64,000 nt of DNA. It comes from Herbaspirillum aquaticum (lineage in GTDB: Bacteria > Pseudomonadota > Gammaproteobacteria > Burkholderiales > Burkholderiaceae_D). The notes below the pieces were generated by a model. It did no database searches. It was not told the origin of the DNA and saw only the letters and a program-made list of their open reading frames with translations. The stretch is from the NCBI RefSeq assembly GCF_002213425.1, contig NZ_NJGV01000018.1, forward strand, positions 1 through 64,000, read 5' to 3'. Positions 20,711-29,931 of this stretch are shown one piece after another (within the stretch, counting starts at the first letter, position 1; the number at the start of each line of letters is the position of its first letter). Made by a program: the position numbers and the translations under genes.

Positions 20711-21786
20711 ACCAACGTGAACAACTACCGGCCATCAGCGTCGTCGTCCCCACTTACAACGCAGGACGCTACGTGGAAGAGGCCGTGGCCAGCGTACTGG
20801 CGCAGGACTTCGGCGACTTCGAACTGCTGCTCATCGACGATGGCTCCACCGACAATACGGCTGACGTCGTCAGCCGGTTTGCCACCGATCCGCGTGTACG
20901 GCTGCTGCGCAATGAACGCAACATGGGTCTCATCGCGACCTTGCACCGGGCATATGCCGAGTGCCGTGCGCCGCTCATTGCGCGCATGGACTCCGATGAT
21001 ATCTGCGCCCCAGACCGCTTCGGCAAGCAGGTTGCCTTCCTGCGCGAGCATCCGGACGTCGCTATCGTGGGCGGCGCAATCCGTTTCTTCGGCAACGTGG
21101 CGCCGAACGTCTTCACGTTCCCGCTCGCCCATGCCGACATCCATCCGGCGATGCTCTTCTATTGCCCCTTGGCCCATCCCGCTCTGATGTTCCGCAGAGA
21201 GCTGCTGGACCAAGGCATCATTCGCTACGACGACGCTTTCCGTCACGCCGAGGATTATCATCTTTGGAGCCGCTTGCTCCTGCAGGTCAACGCAGCCAAT
21301 CTTCCCGAGGTCGTGCTTGACTATCGCCTGCATGCGCAACAAGTCAGCTCGGACTCCTCCGACAAGCAATATGCCGCCTCCTTGCGCGTGCGCAGGCAGA
21401 TGCTGCAAGAATGCGGCGTCGAACCCACCGATGACGAAATCGCCTTGCACGAAAGCGTCATCCTGGAACGCCCCTTGGCGCGTACCGATTATCTGCCGGC
21501 CTTGGCCGCCTGGTTTGTGCGGCTGGAAGCGGCCGCGCGCCAGAGTGGCTATTGGGATGAGCAGGCCCTGCATCGCCTGCTCAAGGGCAAGTTCATCGAC
21601 ACCGCGCGCAGGGTCGGCGCAGATCTGTCGGCGCTTGCCAAGGTGACACCCACTGCCAGCTTCGTTTCTACGGAAGATGTGACTACCGTCTCGCATGAGG
21701 CAAGTCGGGCAAGCCTGGCCGCACGCGTGAAGCGCCGTCTCAAGTCGATGGTCTGGCAGTGGCGGGCAAGGAGGAGCAAGTCGTGA
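20707..21786 (+). CDS. Family 2 glycosyltransferase
   Basis: GT-A inverting glycosyltransferase of 359 aa. It begins with the nucleotide-binding strand ISVVVPTYNAGRYVEEAVAS, has DDGSTDNT, and a DxD-type metal site in RMDSDDICAPDRF. The catalytic-base region is HAEDYHLWSRL. No membrane span is evident. The C-terminal 60 residues are basic and may sit on the membrane. It overlaps the previous gene by ATGA and the next by GTGA. Donor and acceptor cannot be told from sequence. Confidence 0.88.
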   Translation: MNQREQLPAISVVVPTYNAGRYVEEAVASVLAQDFGDFELLLIDDGSTDNTADVVSRFATDPRVRLLRNERNMGLIATLHRAYAECRAPLIARMDSDDICAPDRFGKQVAFLREHPDVAIVGGAIRFFGNVAPNVFTFPLAHADIHPAMLFYCPLAHPALMFRRELLDQGIIRYDDAFRHAEDYHLWSRLLLQVNAANLPEVVLDYRLHAQQVSSDSSDKQYAASLRVRRQMLQECGVEPTDDEIALHESVILERPLARTDYLPALAAWFVRLEAAARQSGYWDEQALHRLLKGKFIDTARRVGADLSALAKVTPTASFVSTEDVTTVSHEASRASLAARVKRRLKSMVWQWRARRSKS

Positions 21787-22721
21787 TCCATTCCGAACAA
21801 TCACGGCTGGTCAGTTTCGTGATGCGCACCGTGGGCGGGCGCCCTCGCGAGATCCGCCGCGCGATCGCCAGCGTTGCCGCCAATGACTGGCGGCCGCTCG
21901 AAGTGGTCGTGGTCTACCAGGGCGCGGAAAATGCGCAATGGGAAGACCTGCAGAAGCTGCCTGCGGAATTCGCCGATATCAACGTGCGGGTGGTGCGCAA
22001 TCCCGCCAGCGGCGACCGTCGCGCCGAGAACCTCAACATCGGCTGGGCGCATGCCAACGGCCGCTATCTCGGTTTTCTGGACGATGATGACACGCTCGCA
22101 CCCAATCACGTCTCTCTGCTGCTGGCTGCTTTGCAGGCCACCAGTAAAACGTGGGCTTATGCGCAGGTGACCTTGCGCAAGGAAAATGCGGACCTGGAAA
22201 TCGTCAGTGAAAGTACGCCCTTCCGACGCCATGCCTTTTCGCTCAAGTCTTTGTGGAGCGAAAACTTTCTGCCTATTCACAGTTTTCTGATCGACAGGAG
22301 CAAGCTCCATGCGGCCCTGGCCGAGCGTCCGTTCCATGAAGAACTGGACCGCTCCGAAGACTGGGACTTCCTGTTACGGCTGGCCTTTTATCACGAGCCG
22401 GCGATGATCGAAGAATTCACCGCCACCTATCATGTCAGTACCGCCGGTGGAAACACCAACCTGTCCCTGATGGATTCAGCCGGACGGGAAGAGCGTGAGC
22501 GCCTCAACCGTGAGGCCTGGGCGCGCTGCAAGACGATCGTCGAAAATCGCAAGGCAACACTGGCTGCGTCGGTTTGGTGGGGCAACGACTATTTCGGTTT
22601 GCCAGCGCCCGCGGCGGCGGCACAGGACCAGCAGGCAACACCCAACCCGACCATTCAGCGCAGATCCCTGCGCGAGCGCGTCATCCGCAAATTGATTCGA
22701 CTCCTGGAGCGTTTGCTGTGA
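21783..22721 (+). CDS. Family 2 glycosyltransferase
   Basis: A 312-aa GT-A protein with YLGFLDDDDTLAPNHV as the metal/nucleotide site and EDWDFLLRLAF as the acceptor/base region. The opening is slightly unusual (VSFVMRTVGGRPREIRRAI) compared with the typical VSVIIPTYN. The start chosen is GTG at 21783, because a strong AGGAGG lies eight bases upstream and the GTG overlaps the preceding stop as GTGA. The C-terminus is basic and Pro/Ala-rich. Sugar specificity is unknown; it belongs to the coupled polysaccharide operon. Confidence 0.84.
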   Translation: MIHSEQSRLVSFVMRTVGGRPREIRRAIASVAANDWRPLEVVVVYQGAENAQWEDLQKLPAEFADINVRVVRNPASGDRRAENLNIGWAHANGRYLGFLDDDDTLAPNHVSLLLAALQATSKTWAYAQVTLRKENADLEIVSESTPFRRHAFSLKSLWSENFLPIHSFLIDRSKLHAALAERPFHEELDRSEDWDFLLRLAFYHEPAMIEEFTATYHVSTAGGNTNLSLMDSAGREERERLNREAWARCKTIVENRKATLAASVWWGNDYFGLPAPAAAAQDQQATPNPTIQRRSLRERVIRKLIRLLERLL

Positions 22722-23728
22722 AAGTCTCCATCTGCATTCCCGCATATCGCCAGGTCGAGTACCTGCGTGAAACCCTGCAATCCTTGCTGACACAGGATTT
22801 CCAGGATTTTGAAGTCATCGTCACCGACGACTCCCCGGACGACAGCGTACGCGACCTGCTGGCGAGCTTCGATTTTGGCGGCAGGCTGCGTTATGTCCGC
22901 AATTCGCCCGCCCTCGGTTCCCCCGAGAACTGGAACGCCGCGCTGCGGCTGGCGCAGGGCGACTATGTCAAGATCCTGCATCACGACGATCATTTCATCC
23001 GTCCCGACGCGTTGCGCCTGTTCGTCAAGTTGCTCGACGATGCACCGGATGCGGACTTCGGCTTCAGCGCGACCCTGGTCAACCATATCGATGTGGGCAT
23101 GCAGCGCATCCATTGCGCCAGTGACCGACAATTGGCCGATCTCGCAGAAGATCCGGCCAGCCTCTTCGTGGGCAACTGCATCGGCGCGCCCAGTGCCACC
23201 ATCTGCCGACGATCCGCGAGTCTGGATTATGACCGCCAGATGAAGTGGCTGGTCGACGTCGACTACTACTACCGGATGTTGATGAATAACCGGCGCTTCG
23301 CCTATACGACCGAAGCCCTCATCACCACGCCCACCAACGCGGGGCACCAGGTGACTGAAATCTGCCGGGACAACGGTGAGGTTGAGCTGGCCGAGGCGAT
23401 GGCATTCTTCCGTAAATTTTCGCCGCAGCAGCAGGAAAATCCTTTGGTCAAACAAGGCTGGCTGATTCTTTTCAAGCGTTTCCAGATGCGCAAGCTGGCA
23501 GACTTCGCCCGTTATGGCGTGCCCCCACCGCAAGAGGCGCCGGGGCAAGATGGCTATTTCACTGTTCTGTTGAAGAAGCGTTACACCTTCTGGAACCTGC
23601 TCCGTGACCCGAAGCTGCTGGTGCGCAAGATTTTCTACCGGCTCTATCCATACGTTCCCGGCTTCATTCGTCGTGGGCTCAAGCAGGTGTATGCGCGCCT
23701 GGGTCTGCCCAGGTCAGGTTCCCGCTGA
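22718..23728 (+). CDS. Family 2 glycosyltransferase
   Basis: A 336-aa GT2 protein: N-terminal VSICIPAYRQVEYLRETLQS, nucleotide segment TDDSPDDSV, and a HHDDHFIRPD motif where DxD is expected. The middle part has VDVDYYYRML in the position of the catalytic loop. The GTG start at 22718 overlaps the previous stop (GTGA), with TGGAG upstream; a longer frame back to 22574 would run inside the neighbour. The C-terminus is rich in Tyr and Arg and possibly membrane-associated. Specificity unknown. Confidence 0.84.
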   Translation: MKVSICIPAYRQVEYLRETLQSLLTQDFQDFEVIVTDDSPDDSVRDLLASFDFGGRLRYVRNSPALGSPENWNAALRLAQGDYVKILHHDDHFIRPDALRLFVKLLDDAPDADFGFSATLVNHIDVGMQRIHCASDRQLADLAEDPASLFVGNCIGAPSATICRRSASLDYDRQMKWLVDVDYYYRMLMNNRRFAYTTEALITTPTNAGHQVTEICRDNGEVELAEAMAFFRKFSPQQQENPLVKQGWLILFKRFQMRKLADFARYGVPPPQEAPGQDGYFTVLLKKRYTFWNLLRDPKLLVRKIFYRLYPYVPGFIRRGLKQVYARLGLPRSGSR

Positions 23729-23745
23729 GACGACGGATTTTCACC

Positions 23746-24579
23746 ATGAACAGCGGTAGCTCCCTTAGCCCGCAGGGGCCCAGCCTTTCGGTCATCCTGT
23801 GCGTACATCGCGCCAATCCCTGGTTGCAAGAGGCCATCGACAGCGTCTTGGGACAGAGCGATGGGGATTTCGAATTCCTGATCGCGGCCAATGCCTGCAG
23901 CGACGAATTCTGGGAGGAGCTGCAGGCGTTGGGGCGTGGCGACCAGCGGATCCGACTGATCCGAACAAGCATCGGACAACTGGCTTTCAACCTGAATGTG
24001 CTTGCCGACATGGCGCGCGGACAATACCTGGTCCGCATGGACGCCGATGATGTCTGCGCCCCCACCCGTATTGCCACCCTGCGTGCGTACCTGGCAAACG
24101 ACGCGGTCGATATCCTCGGGTCTGCAGTATCCCTGATCGATGGCCATGGCCGCCAAGTCGGATTGATGCAGTTTCCGCGAAGCCAGCTGCAGATCGTGGC
24201 TGCGTTGAAAAGACGGACTGTGTTCTGCCATCCCGCCGTGGCGATCCGTCGGCAGTTCTTGCTGGAGATGCGCGGCTACCTCGGCGGTTTCCACTCGGAA
24301 GATACCGACCTGTGGCTGCGTGCCTGCCGACACGGGGCACGCATGGCCAACCTCCCTGACATGCTGCTGTCCTACCGCATCCATGACGGCCAATCCATCA
24401 GCAGTGGTGCCGGCTACGCCGAGGTCAGTGCACATTGGCTGCGTGAATTCCTGTCCAGGCCCGGCTGGTATAACTTGCAGGGCCTGATGATCGCCCTGGC
24501 CAAGACAGCCTGCAAGCGCCTCCTGCCGCGCAGCGCTGCCTACAAACAGGCAGCGGAGAAGCAGGAAAGGAAGAGCTGA
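23746..24579 (+). CDS. Family 2 glycosyltransferase
   Basis: A 277-aa GT2 protein with LSVILCVHRANPWLQEAIDS at the start of the fold, the metal site RMDADDVCAPTR, and HSEDTDLWLRACR as the acceptor/base region. It is a little shorter than its neighbours because the C-terminal extension is brief. It follows the previous gene after 17 bp and shares one base with the next start (TGATG). The repeated DDVCAP/DDICAP wording in this protein and the one at 20707 suggests the two are related. Specificity unknown. Confidence 0.85.
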   Translation: MNSGSSLSPQGPSLSVILCVHRANPWLQEAIDSVLGQSDGDFEFLIAANACSDEFWEELQALGRGDQRIRLIRTSIGQLAFNLNVLADMARGQYLVRMDADDVCAPTRIATLRAYLANDAVDILGSAVSLIDGHGRQVGLMQFPRSQLQIVAALKRRTVFCHPAVAIRRQFLLEMRGYLGGFHSEDTDLWLRACRHGARMANLPDMLLSYRIHDGQSISSGAGYAEVSAHWLREFLSRPGWYNLQGLMIALAKTACKRLLPRSAAYKQAAEKQERKS

Positions 24580-25724
24580 TGCATCAGGAACCAAAGCCCA
24601 AGCTGCTCTTCTTCGTCGCCGTCGACTGGTTCTTCTGCTCCCATTTTCTGGAGCGTGCGCTCGCCGCGCGTGAGGCCGGTTTCGAGGTTCTGGTGCTCAC
24701 GCATGTCGACCGGCATGGACCACGCATTGAAGCCGCCGGCCTGCGCCTGATCGCACTGGATATTGACCGCCGCAGCCTCAATCCGCTGGATGCGGCAAAA
24801 ACGCTGCTGGCGTTGATGCGCATCTACCGTCGCGAGCAACCCGCGCTGGTGCATCATGTTGCGCTCAAGCCCATCCTCCTGGGCAGCTTGGCTGCACGCC
24901 TGAGCGGGGTGAGGCACATGGTCAACGCGGTCGTCGGGGGTGGGTATGTGCTTATTGGTCAGAGCTGGAAAGCCAAAGCATTGAGACCGGTGTTGAACAT
25001 GCTGCTCAAACTGCTGCTCAACCCAAGGGGCAGCAAAGTCGTGTTCGAAAATGGCGATGACCTCGAGCGCTTCGTGACCACCGGCCTGGTCCGCGCCGCC
25101 GATGCCGTACTGATCCGTGGCGCCGGCGTTGATCCCAGCCAGTATTGCCCCGGCTCGCCAAGCCTGCCGCCGATGGTCGTCATGAGTGCGCGCCTGCTGC
25201 TGGACAAGGGCCTCGGAGAGTTCGTTCAGGCCGCACGCTTGCTGCGCCAACAAGGCGTCCAGGCACGTTTTGTCGTGGCCGGCGAACGCGATCCCGGCAA
25301 TCGTTCCTCAGTGGACCTGCAGACCCTGGCAGCCTGGAAACAGGAAGGCATTGTCGAATTCTGGGGTTTCCAGGAAGATATGCATGCTGTTCTTGCCCAA
25401 GCCAGTATCGCCTGTCTCCCCTCGTATCGGGAAGGCTTGCCGAAGGCATTGCTGGAAGCCATGGCATGCGGCCTGCCCTGTGTGACGACCGATGTCGAAG
25501 GCTGCCGCGAAGCCGTACGCGATGGCGACAACGGACTCCTGGTTCCGGCTGCCGACGCTGCAGCGCTGGCTGCAGCCTTGCAAAGACTGCTGGAGGACCC
25601 GGCCCTGCGGGCGGCCATGGGTCGGCGCGGCCGGGAACGGATCGAAACCGAATTTGCGTCGGCGCTGGTTATGGAACAGACTCTTGCTTTATACGCGGGC
25701 CTGTCATCCATTGGAACGCATTGA
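24579..25724 (+). CDS. Family 4 glycosyltransferase
   Basis: Retaining GT-B glycosyltransferase of 381 aa. The C-terminal lobe shows MSARLLLDKGLGEFVQAA, then PSYREGLPKALLEAMACGLP, which holds the E-x7-E nucleotide-sugar site. The N-lobe motif FFVAVDWFFCSHFLERA resembles PglA/WbpX-type enzymes that act early on lipid-linked HexNAc. It is the last of seven glycosyltransferases and lies just before the initiating transferase, so it may add the second sugar. This placement is an inference from order only. Confidence 0.87.
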   Translation: MHQEPKPKLLFFVAVDWFFCSHFLERALAAREAGFEVLVLTHVDRHGPRIEAAGLRLIALDIDRRSLNPLDAAKTLLALMRIYRREQPALVHHVALKPILLGSLAARLSGVRHMVNAVVGGGYVLIGQSWKAKALRPVLNMLLKLLLNPRGSKVVFENGDDLERFVTTGLVRAADAVLIRGAGVDPSQYCPGSPSLPPMVVMSARLLLDKGLGEFVQAARLLRQQGVQARFVVAGERDPGNRSSVDLQTLAAWKQEGIVEFWGFQEDMHAVLAQASIACLPSYREGLPKALLEAMACGLPCVTTDVEGCREAVRDGDNGLLVPAADAAALAAALQRLLEDPALRAAMGRRGRERIETEFASALVMEQTLALYAGLSSIGTH

Positions 25725-25853
25725 TCGGCCATCGCCGCCATGCAAGACGAAAACTGCACACAATCGAGTCATACATAAAAAAGGAAAAGACGTGCAAGTC
25801 AATTTCTGTCACGGGAAGCCACTCGGACCAGACGGCAGCATTGGAGTAGCGCA

Positions 25854-26411
25854 ATGATGCTGCGGCTGCTGGATATCCTCTTCTCGCTGGTCGGCTTGCT
25901 GCTGACTTCCCCCCTGCTGCTGCTGCTGTTCGTCCTGGGACTGTTCGATACCGGGTCACCGCTGTTCCGCCAAACCCGGGTGGGCCGGCACCAGCAGCCG
26001 TTTATTCTGGTCAAGTTCCGGACCATGAAGCCCGATACCCAATCGATAGCGACCCATCTGGCCAGCCCGGCCTCGGTCACCCGCATGGGCGGCATGCTCA
26101 GGCGTACCAAGCTTGATGAGCTGCCGCAGCTGTGGAACGTATTGAAAGGAGAAATGAGTCTGGTCGGCCCGCGCCCCTGCCTGTTCAACCAGACCGAGTT
26201 GATCGCCGAACGCGCGCAGCGCCGGGTATTCGAGGCTCGCCCCGGCATCACCGGTCTGGCGCAAGTCAAGGGGATCGACATGTCGACACCCCGCTTGCTC
26301 GCAGAAACCGATGCGCACATGCTTGCCGAGATGAACCTGGCCCATTACCTCAAATTCATCGTCCAGACAGCGACGGGTTCCGGCCGTGGAGACAGGATCA
26401 ACACACCATGA
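25854..26411 (+). CDS. PglC-like initiating sugar-phosphate transferase (polyprenol phosphate)
   Basis: Small monotopic phosphoglycosyl transferase of 185 aa, equal to the catalytic domain of the WcaJ/WbaP family. A single N-terminal hydrophobic segment (about 4-32) with internal Pro is followed by VKFRTMKPDT, LRRTKLDELPQLWNVLKGEM, SLVGPRP and RPGITGLAQV. It should start the chain by moving a sugar-1-phosphate from a UDP-sugar to undecaprenyl phosphate. The partner WbpM-like gene overlaps it by ATGA, suggesting a 6-deoxy-HexNAc as first sugar. GGAG lies seven bases before the start. A 129-bp gap separates it from the previous gene. Confidence 0.9.
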   Translation: MMLRLLDILFSLVGLLLTSPLLLLLFVLGLFDTGSPLFRQTRVGRHQQPFILVKFRTMKPDTQSIATHLASPASVTRMGGMLRRTKLDELPQLWNVLKGEMSLVGPRPCLFNQTELIAERAQRRVFEARPGITGLAQVKGIDMSTPRLLAETDAHMLAEMNLAHYLKFIVQTATGSGRGDRINTP

Positions 26412-28393
26412 CCCAAGCACGCTTTCTCCGCCGCAGCTGGCGCCGTGCCTGCTCGGCGCTGGCCCGCCCGGCATTGGCCCTGCCCCGGCCGGTCAAGCGC
26501 ATCGTCGCGCTGACCATCGACCTCAGTCTTTGCCTGTTCACGGCATGGCTGAGCTTCTACTTGCGCCTGGGAGAATTCATCAGCATCACGCGAGAGTCAG
26601 AATGGGGTACTGGCCTGCTGCTGGCGGCAGGTGCAGCCTGTCTCATTGCATTGCCGATCTTCATCGTTTCCGGCCTCTACCGTGCGATCTTCCGCTATAG
26701 CGGCCTGCCGGCCCTGCAAACGGTCGGCCGTGCCGTCGGCGTCTACGGGGTGCTGTACTTCTCGATCTTTACGGTCATCGGCATCAACGGCGTGCCACGT
26801 ACCGTGGGCATCATCCAGCCCATCCTGCTGTTGTTCATGGTTGGCGCTTCGCGTGCGCTGGCGCGGGTCTGGCTGAGTGACCAGTACCTTCGCATCCTCA
26901 AGCATGCTGCCCGCCCCAAGGTCATGATCTATGGTGCCGGCGAAGCCGGACGCCAGCTGGCGGGCGCCTTGTCCAACAGCCACGAAATGCAGGTGGCAGG
27001 TTTCCTGGATGACGATGACCGGCTGCACGGGCATGTCCTCAACGGCCTGCCCATCTACAATCCGGCCGACCTGGCAGGGCTGGTGGAAACGCTGAAGATC
27101 AACGATGTCCTCCTTGCCATGCCCAACATCAACCGGACGCGACGCAATGCCATCCTGAGCGACATCCGCAGCGCCCACGTTTCGGTGCGTACGCTGCCCA
27201 GCGTGATGGACTTGGCCCGCGGCAGGGTCAGCGTCTCCGACCTGCGCGAGCTGGACATCGACGACCTGCTGGGTCGCGAACCGGTCATGCCCAACCATCT
27301 TTTGCTGGCCAAGAACATCACCGGCAAGGTGGTCCTGGTAACCGGCGCGGGAGGTTCGATCGGCAGCGAGCTGTGCCGGCAAATCCTGGCGGTCTCCCCG
27401 CTCAAGCTGCTGCTCATCGAACAAAACGAATTCGGGCTTTACGCCATCCATCAGGAACTGGAAGCACAACTGGATGGCCGCGACATCGCCCTCGTGCCGC
27501 TGCTGGCCTCCGTGCAGGATGAGGAACGGCTGCGCGAGATCCTCTCCACCTGGCATCCCCATACGGTCTATCACGCAGCAGCTTACAAACATGTTCCATT
27601 GGTCGAGCACAATCCGGCCGAAGGTATCAAGAACAATCTGCTGGGTACGCTGCGCACCGCCCGGGCGGCGATCGAAAATGAAGTCGCGCATTTCGTTCTG
27701 GTCAGTACCGACAAGGCGGTTCGTCCCACCAACATCATGGGTGCCAGCAAGCGGCTGGCAGAAATGGCTCTGCAAGCACTCGCCTCGACCCAACCTGCCA
27801 CCCGGATTTCCATGGTGCGTTTCGGCAATGTGCTGGGATCGTCCGGATCGGTCGTTCCCAAGTTCAGGCAGCAAATCCGCAACGGTGAGGCGATTACACT
27901 GACCCATGCTGATATCACCCGCTATTTCATGACCATTCCCGAGGCTGCCCAGCTGGTGATCCAGGCGGGCGCCATGGCCAAGGGCGGCGATGTCTTCCTG
28001 TTGGACATGGGACAGCCCGTCAAGATCATTGATCTGGCGCGACGCATGATCGAATTGTCAGGGCTGACGGTGCGCGACGAACTCAACCCCGATGGCGACA
28101 TCGAGATACAGATCACCGGCCTGCGGCATGGAGAGAAGCTTTATGAGGAATTGTTGATCGGCGAGGATTCGGAAACCACGCCTCATCCACGCATCATGAA
28201 AGCCCATGAGGACTTCATGCCGTGGCCTGCCCTGCAGGAGAGACTGCGGGAACTGATGGCGGCATTGTCCGCCAACGACGTCAATGCGATCCGCACGATC
28301 ATGCAACGCCTGGTATCCGGGTACACGCCCAGTGAAGAAATCGTGGACTGGGTTTACATGGAACAGGAAACGGAATTGCAGCGCGGCACCTGA
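26408..28393 (+). CDS. WbpM/FlaA1-like UDP-HexNAc 4,6-dehydratase, membrane-anchored
   Basis: A 661-aa protein with four N-terminal hydrophobic segments (about 33-155), an inner Rossmann region with IYGAGEAGRQLA (174-185), and the catalytic SDR domain with VTGAGGSIGSELCRQ (311-325). The catalytic triad is of the WbpM type: STDK (433-436) with Met444 in place of Tyr and Lys448 in NIMGASKR. Such enzymes make UDP-4-keto-6-deoxy-GlcNAc. It would feed the WbpV-like reductase at 5976 and the PglC-like transferase it overlaps by ATGA. The upstream extension of the open frame lies in that neighbour and is not coding. Confidence 0.93.
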   Translation: MTQARFLRRSWRRACSALARPALALPRPVKRIVALTIDLSLCLFTAWLSFYLRLGEFISITRESEWGTGLLLAAGAACLIALPIFIVSGLYRAIFRYSGLPALQTVGRAVGVYGVLYFSIFTVIGINGVPRTVGIIQPILLLFMVGASRALARVWLSDQYLRILKHAARPKVMIYGAGEAGRQLAGALSNSHEMQVAGFLDDDDRLHGHVLNGLPIYNPADLAGLVETLKINDVLLAMPNINRTRRNAILSDIRSAHVSVRTLPSVMDLARGRVSVSDLRELDIDDLLGREPVMPNHLLLAKNITGKVVLVTGAGGSIGSELCRQILAVSPLKLLLIEQNEFGLYAIHQELEAQLDGRDIALVPLLASVQDEERLREILSTWHPHTVYHAAAYKHVPLVEHNPAEGIKNNLLGTLRTARAAIENEVAHFVLVSTDKAVRPTNIMGASKRLAEMALQALASTQPATRISMVRFGNVLGSSGSVVPKFRQQIRNGEAITLTHADITRYFMTIPEAAQLVIQAGAMAKGGDVFLLDMGQPVKIIDLARRMIELSGLTVRDELNPDGDIEIQITGLRHGEKLYEELLIGEDSETTPHPRIMKAHEDFMPWPALQERLRELMAALSANDVNAIRTIMQRLVSGYTPSEEIVDWVYMEQETELQRGT

Positions 28394-28423
28394 GGGGGTG
28401 AGGGACGTTGAATTGCAGTCGGG

Positions 28424-28440
28424 GGGCGGGAGCACCGCCC
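28424..28440. terminator. Weak GC hairpin between convergent operons
   Basis: GGGCGG and CCGCCC can pair around a five-base loop, between the end of the plus-strand locus (28393) and the end of rmlC (28484). There is no T-run on either side, so an intrinsic terminator is only a possibility. Confidence 0.25.
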
Positions 28441-28483
28441 GCTCGACCAGATCCCGCGGGCGCTCCCTTGACCGCAAACCAGT

Positions 28484-29032
28484 TCAGTCGAAATAGTCGG
28501 CATCGGCAAAGGCCACGCCCGCCATGTCCTTCTGCGAAAGCTTGGCCTGGCCCTTGGCAATCATCCAGTCGATGGCCAATTCAGGATCATCCCACGCAAT
28601 GCTGCGCTCGTGCTCGGGCGCCCAATAATCCGTTGTTTTGTACAGGAATTCTGCCGTTTCCGAGATCACCCGGAAGCCGTGCGCAAACCCCTCCGGAATC
28701 CAGAGCATGCGCTTGTTCTCGGCACTCAGTTCCACGCACACATGTTTGCCGAAAGTCGGAGAGGATTTCCGAATATCCACGGCCACATCCTGGACGCATC
28801 CCGCAGTTGCGCGAACCAACTTCCCTTGTGGCTGGCGGATCTGGTAATGCAAGCCGCGCACCACGTCACGAGCCGACTTGCTGTGGTTATCCTGGACGAA
28901 TTCCACCTCGCGGCCGATGATCTCATTGAAACGGCGCTGATTGAAACTCTCGAAGAAAAATCCGCGATCGTCGCCAAACACCTTGGGCTCGATGATCAGC
29001 ACCCCTTCCAGATCCGTCCGGATTACATTCAC
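28484..29032 (-). CDS. rmlC: dTDP-4-dehydrorhamnose 3,5-epimerase
   Basis: Third enzyme of dTDP-L-rhamnose synthesis, a cupin-type double epimerase of 182 aa. Family marks are [28 protein letters not shown] (with the catalytic-type His in LHYQ) and [10 protein letters not shown]. Length is normal. It is the last gene of the minus-strand rmlBDAC operon and overlaps rmlA by ATGA. The operon converges with the O-antigen locus, which contains the glycosyltransferases likely to use rhamnose. Confidence 0.95.
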   Translation of the reverse strand: MNVIRTDLEGVLIIEPKVFGDDRGFFFESFNQRRFNEIIGREVEFVQDNHSKSARDVVRGLHYQIRQPQGKLVRATAGCVQDVAVDIRKSSPTFGKHVCVELSAENKRMLWIPEGFAHGFRVISETAEFLYKTTDYWAPEHERSIAWDDPELAIDWMIAKGQAKLSQKDMAGVAFADADYFD

Positions 29033-29931
29033 GATGCATCCCCCTGCTCAAACAGGCGGTGAAGGTAGAGTCCATAACCGCTCTTGACGAGCGGCGCTGC
29101 CAGCTTCTGCAACTGCTGGGCATCAATGTAGCCCATGCGATAGGCAATCTCTTCGGGGCAAGCCACTTTCAGCCCCTGGCGACGCTCGATGGTCTGGATG
29201 AAGTTGCTGGCCTCGATCAGGCTCTCATGGGTGCCGGTATCCAGCCAAGCGTAACCACGTCCCATCATCTCTACGTTAAGTTCGCCACGTTCGAGGTAGA
29301 AGCGGTTGACGTCGGTGATCTCCAGCTCGCCACGTGCCGAAGGCTTGATATCGGCTGCAATGTCACAGACCTGGTTGTCATAAAAATACAGGCCCGTCAC
29401 GGCGTATTTGCTCTTGGGCTTGACGGGCTTTTCTTCCAGGCTGGTGGCACGGCCTTCGGCGTCAAAGGCGACCACGCCGTAACGCTCGGGATCATGCACA
29501 TGATAGGCAAAGACGGTCGCCCCATCGGTCCGGTTGCAGGCCTGGCCCAGCTTGGCCTGCAGATCGTGTCCGTAAAAGATGTTGTCACCCAGCACAAGCG
29601 CCGAGGGCGAATTGCCGATGAAGTCGCGTCCGATGATGAAAGCTTGCGCCAACCCGTCGGGGTTGGGTTGCTGGGCATAGCTGATGTTCAGTCCCCAGCC
29701 GGCGCCATCTCCCAGCAGCGCCTGGAAGCGCGACGCCTCCTCCGGGGTGGTGATGATGAGGATGTCACGAATGCCGGCCAGCATCAGCGTGCTGAGCGGG
29801 TAGTAGATCATCGGCTTGTCGTAGACCGGCAGCAATTGCTTGGACACGGCCATGGTCACGGGATGCAGGCGCGTACCAGAGCCACCGGCCAGGATAATGC
29901 CCTTGCGGGAAACGTTGGGTTTAGTGTTCAT
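29029..29931 (-). CDS. rmlA: Glucose-1-phosphate thymidylyltransferase
   Basis: Makes dTDP-glucose from glucose-1-phosphate and dTTP, the first step toward dTDP-L-rhamnose. The 300-aa protein has the nucleotidyltransferase signature [16 protein letters not shown], then [17 protein letters not shown], and [12 protein letters not shown]. It overlaps rmlD by 11 bp upstream and rmlC by 4 bp downstream. Glucose-1-phosphate may come from the mutase at 10300. Confidence 0.96.
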   Translation of the reverse strand: MNTKPNVSRKGIILAGGSGTRLHPVTMAVSKQLLPVYDKPMIYYPLSTLMLAGIRDILIITTPEEASRFQALLGDGAGWGLNISYAQQPNPDGLAQAFIIGRDFIGNSPSALVLGDNIFYGHDLQAKLGQACNRTDGATVFAYHVHDPERYGVVAFDAEGRATSLEEKPVKPKSKYAVTGLYFYDNQVCDIAADIKPSARGELEITDVNRFYLERGELNVEMMGRGYAWLDTGTHESLIEASNFIQTIERRQGLKVACPEEIAYRMGYIDAQQLQKLAAPLVKSGYGLYLHRLFEQGDAS

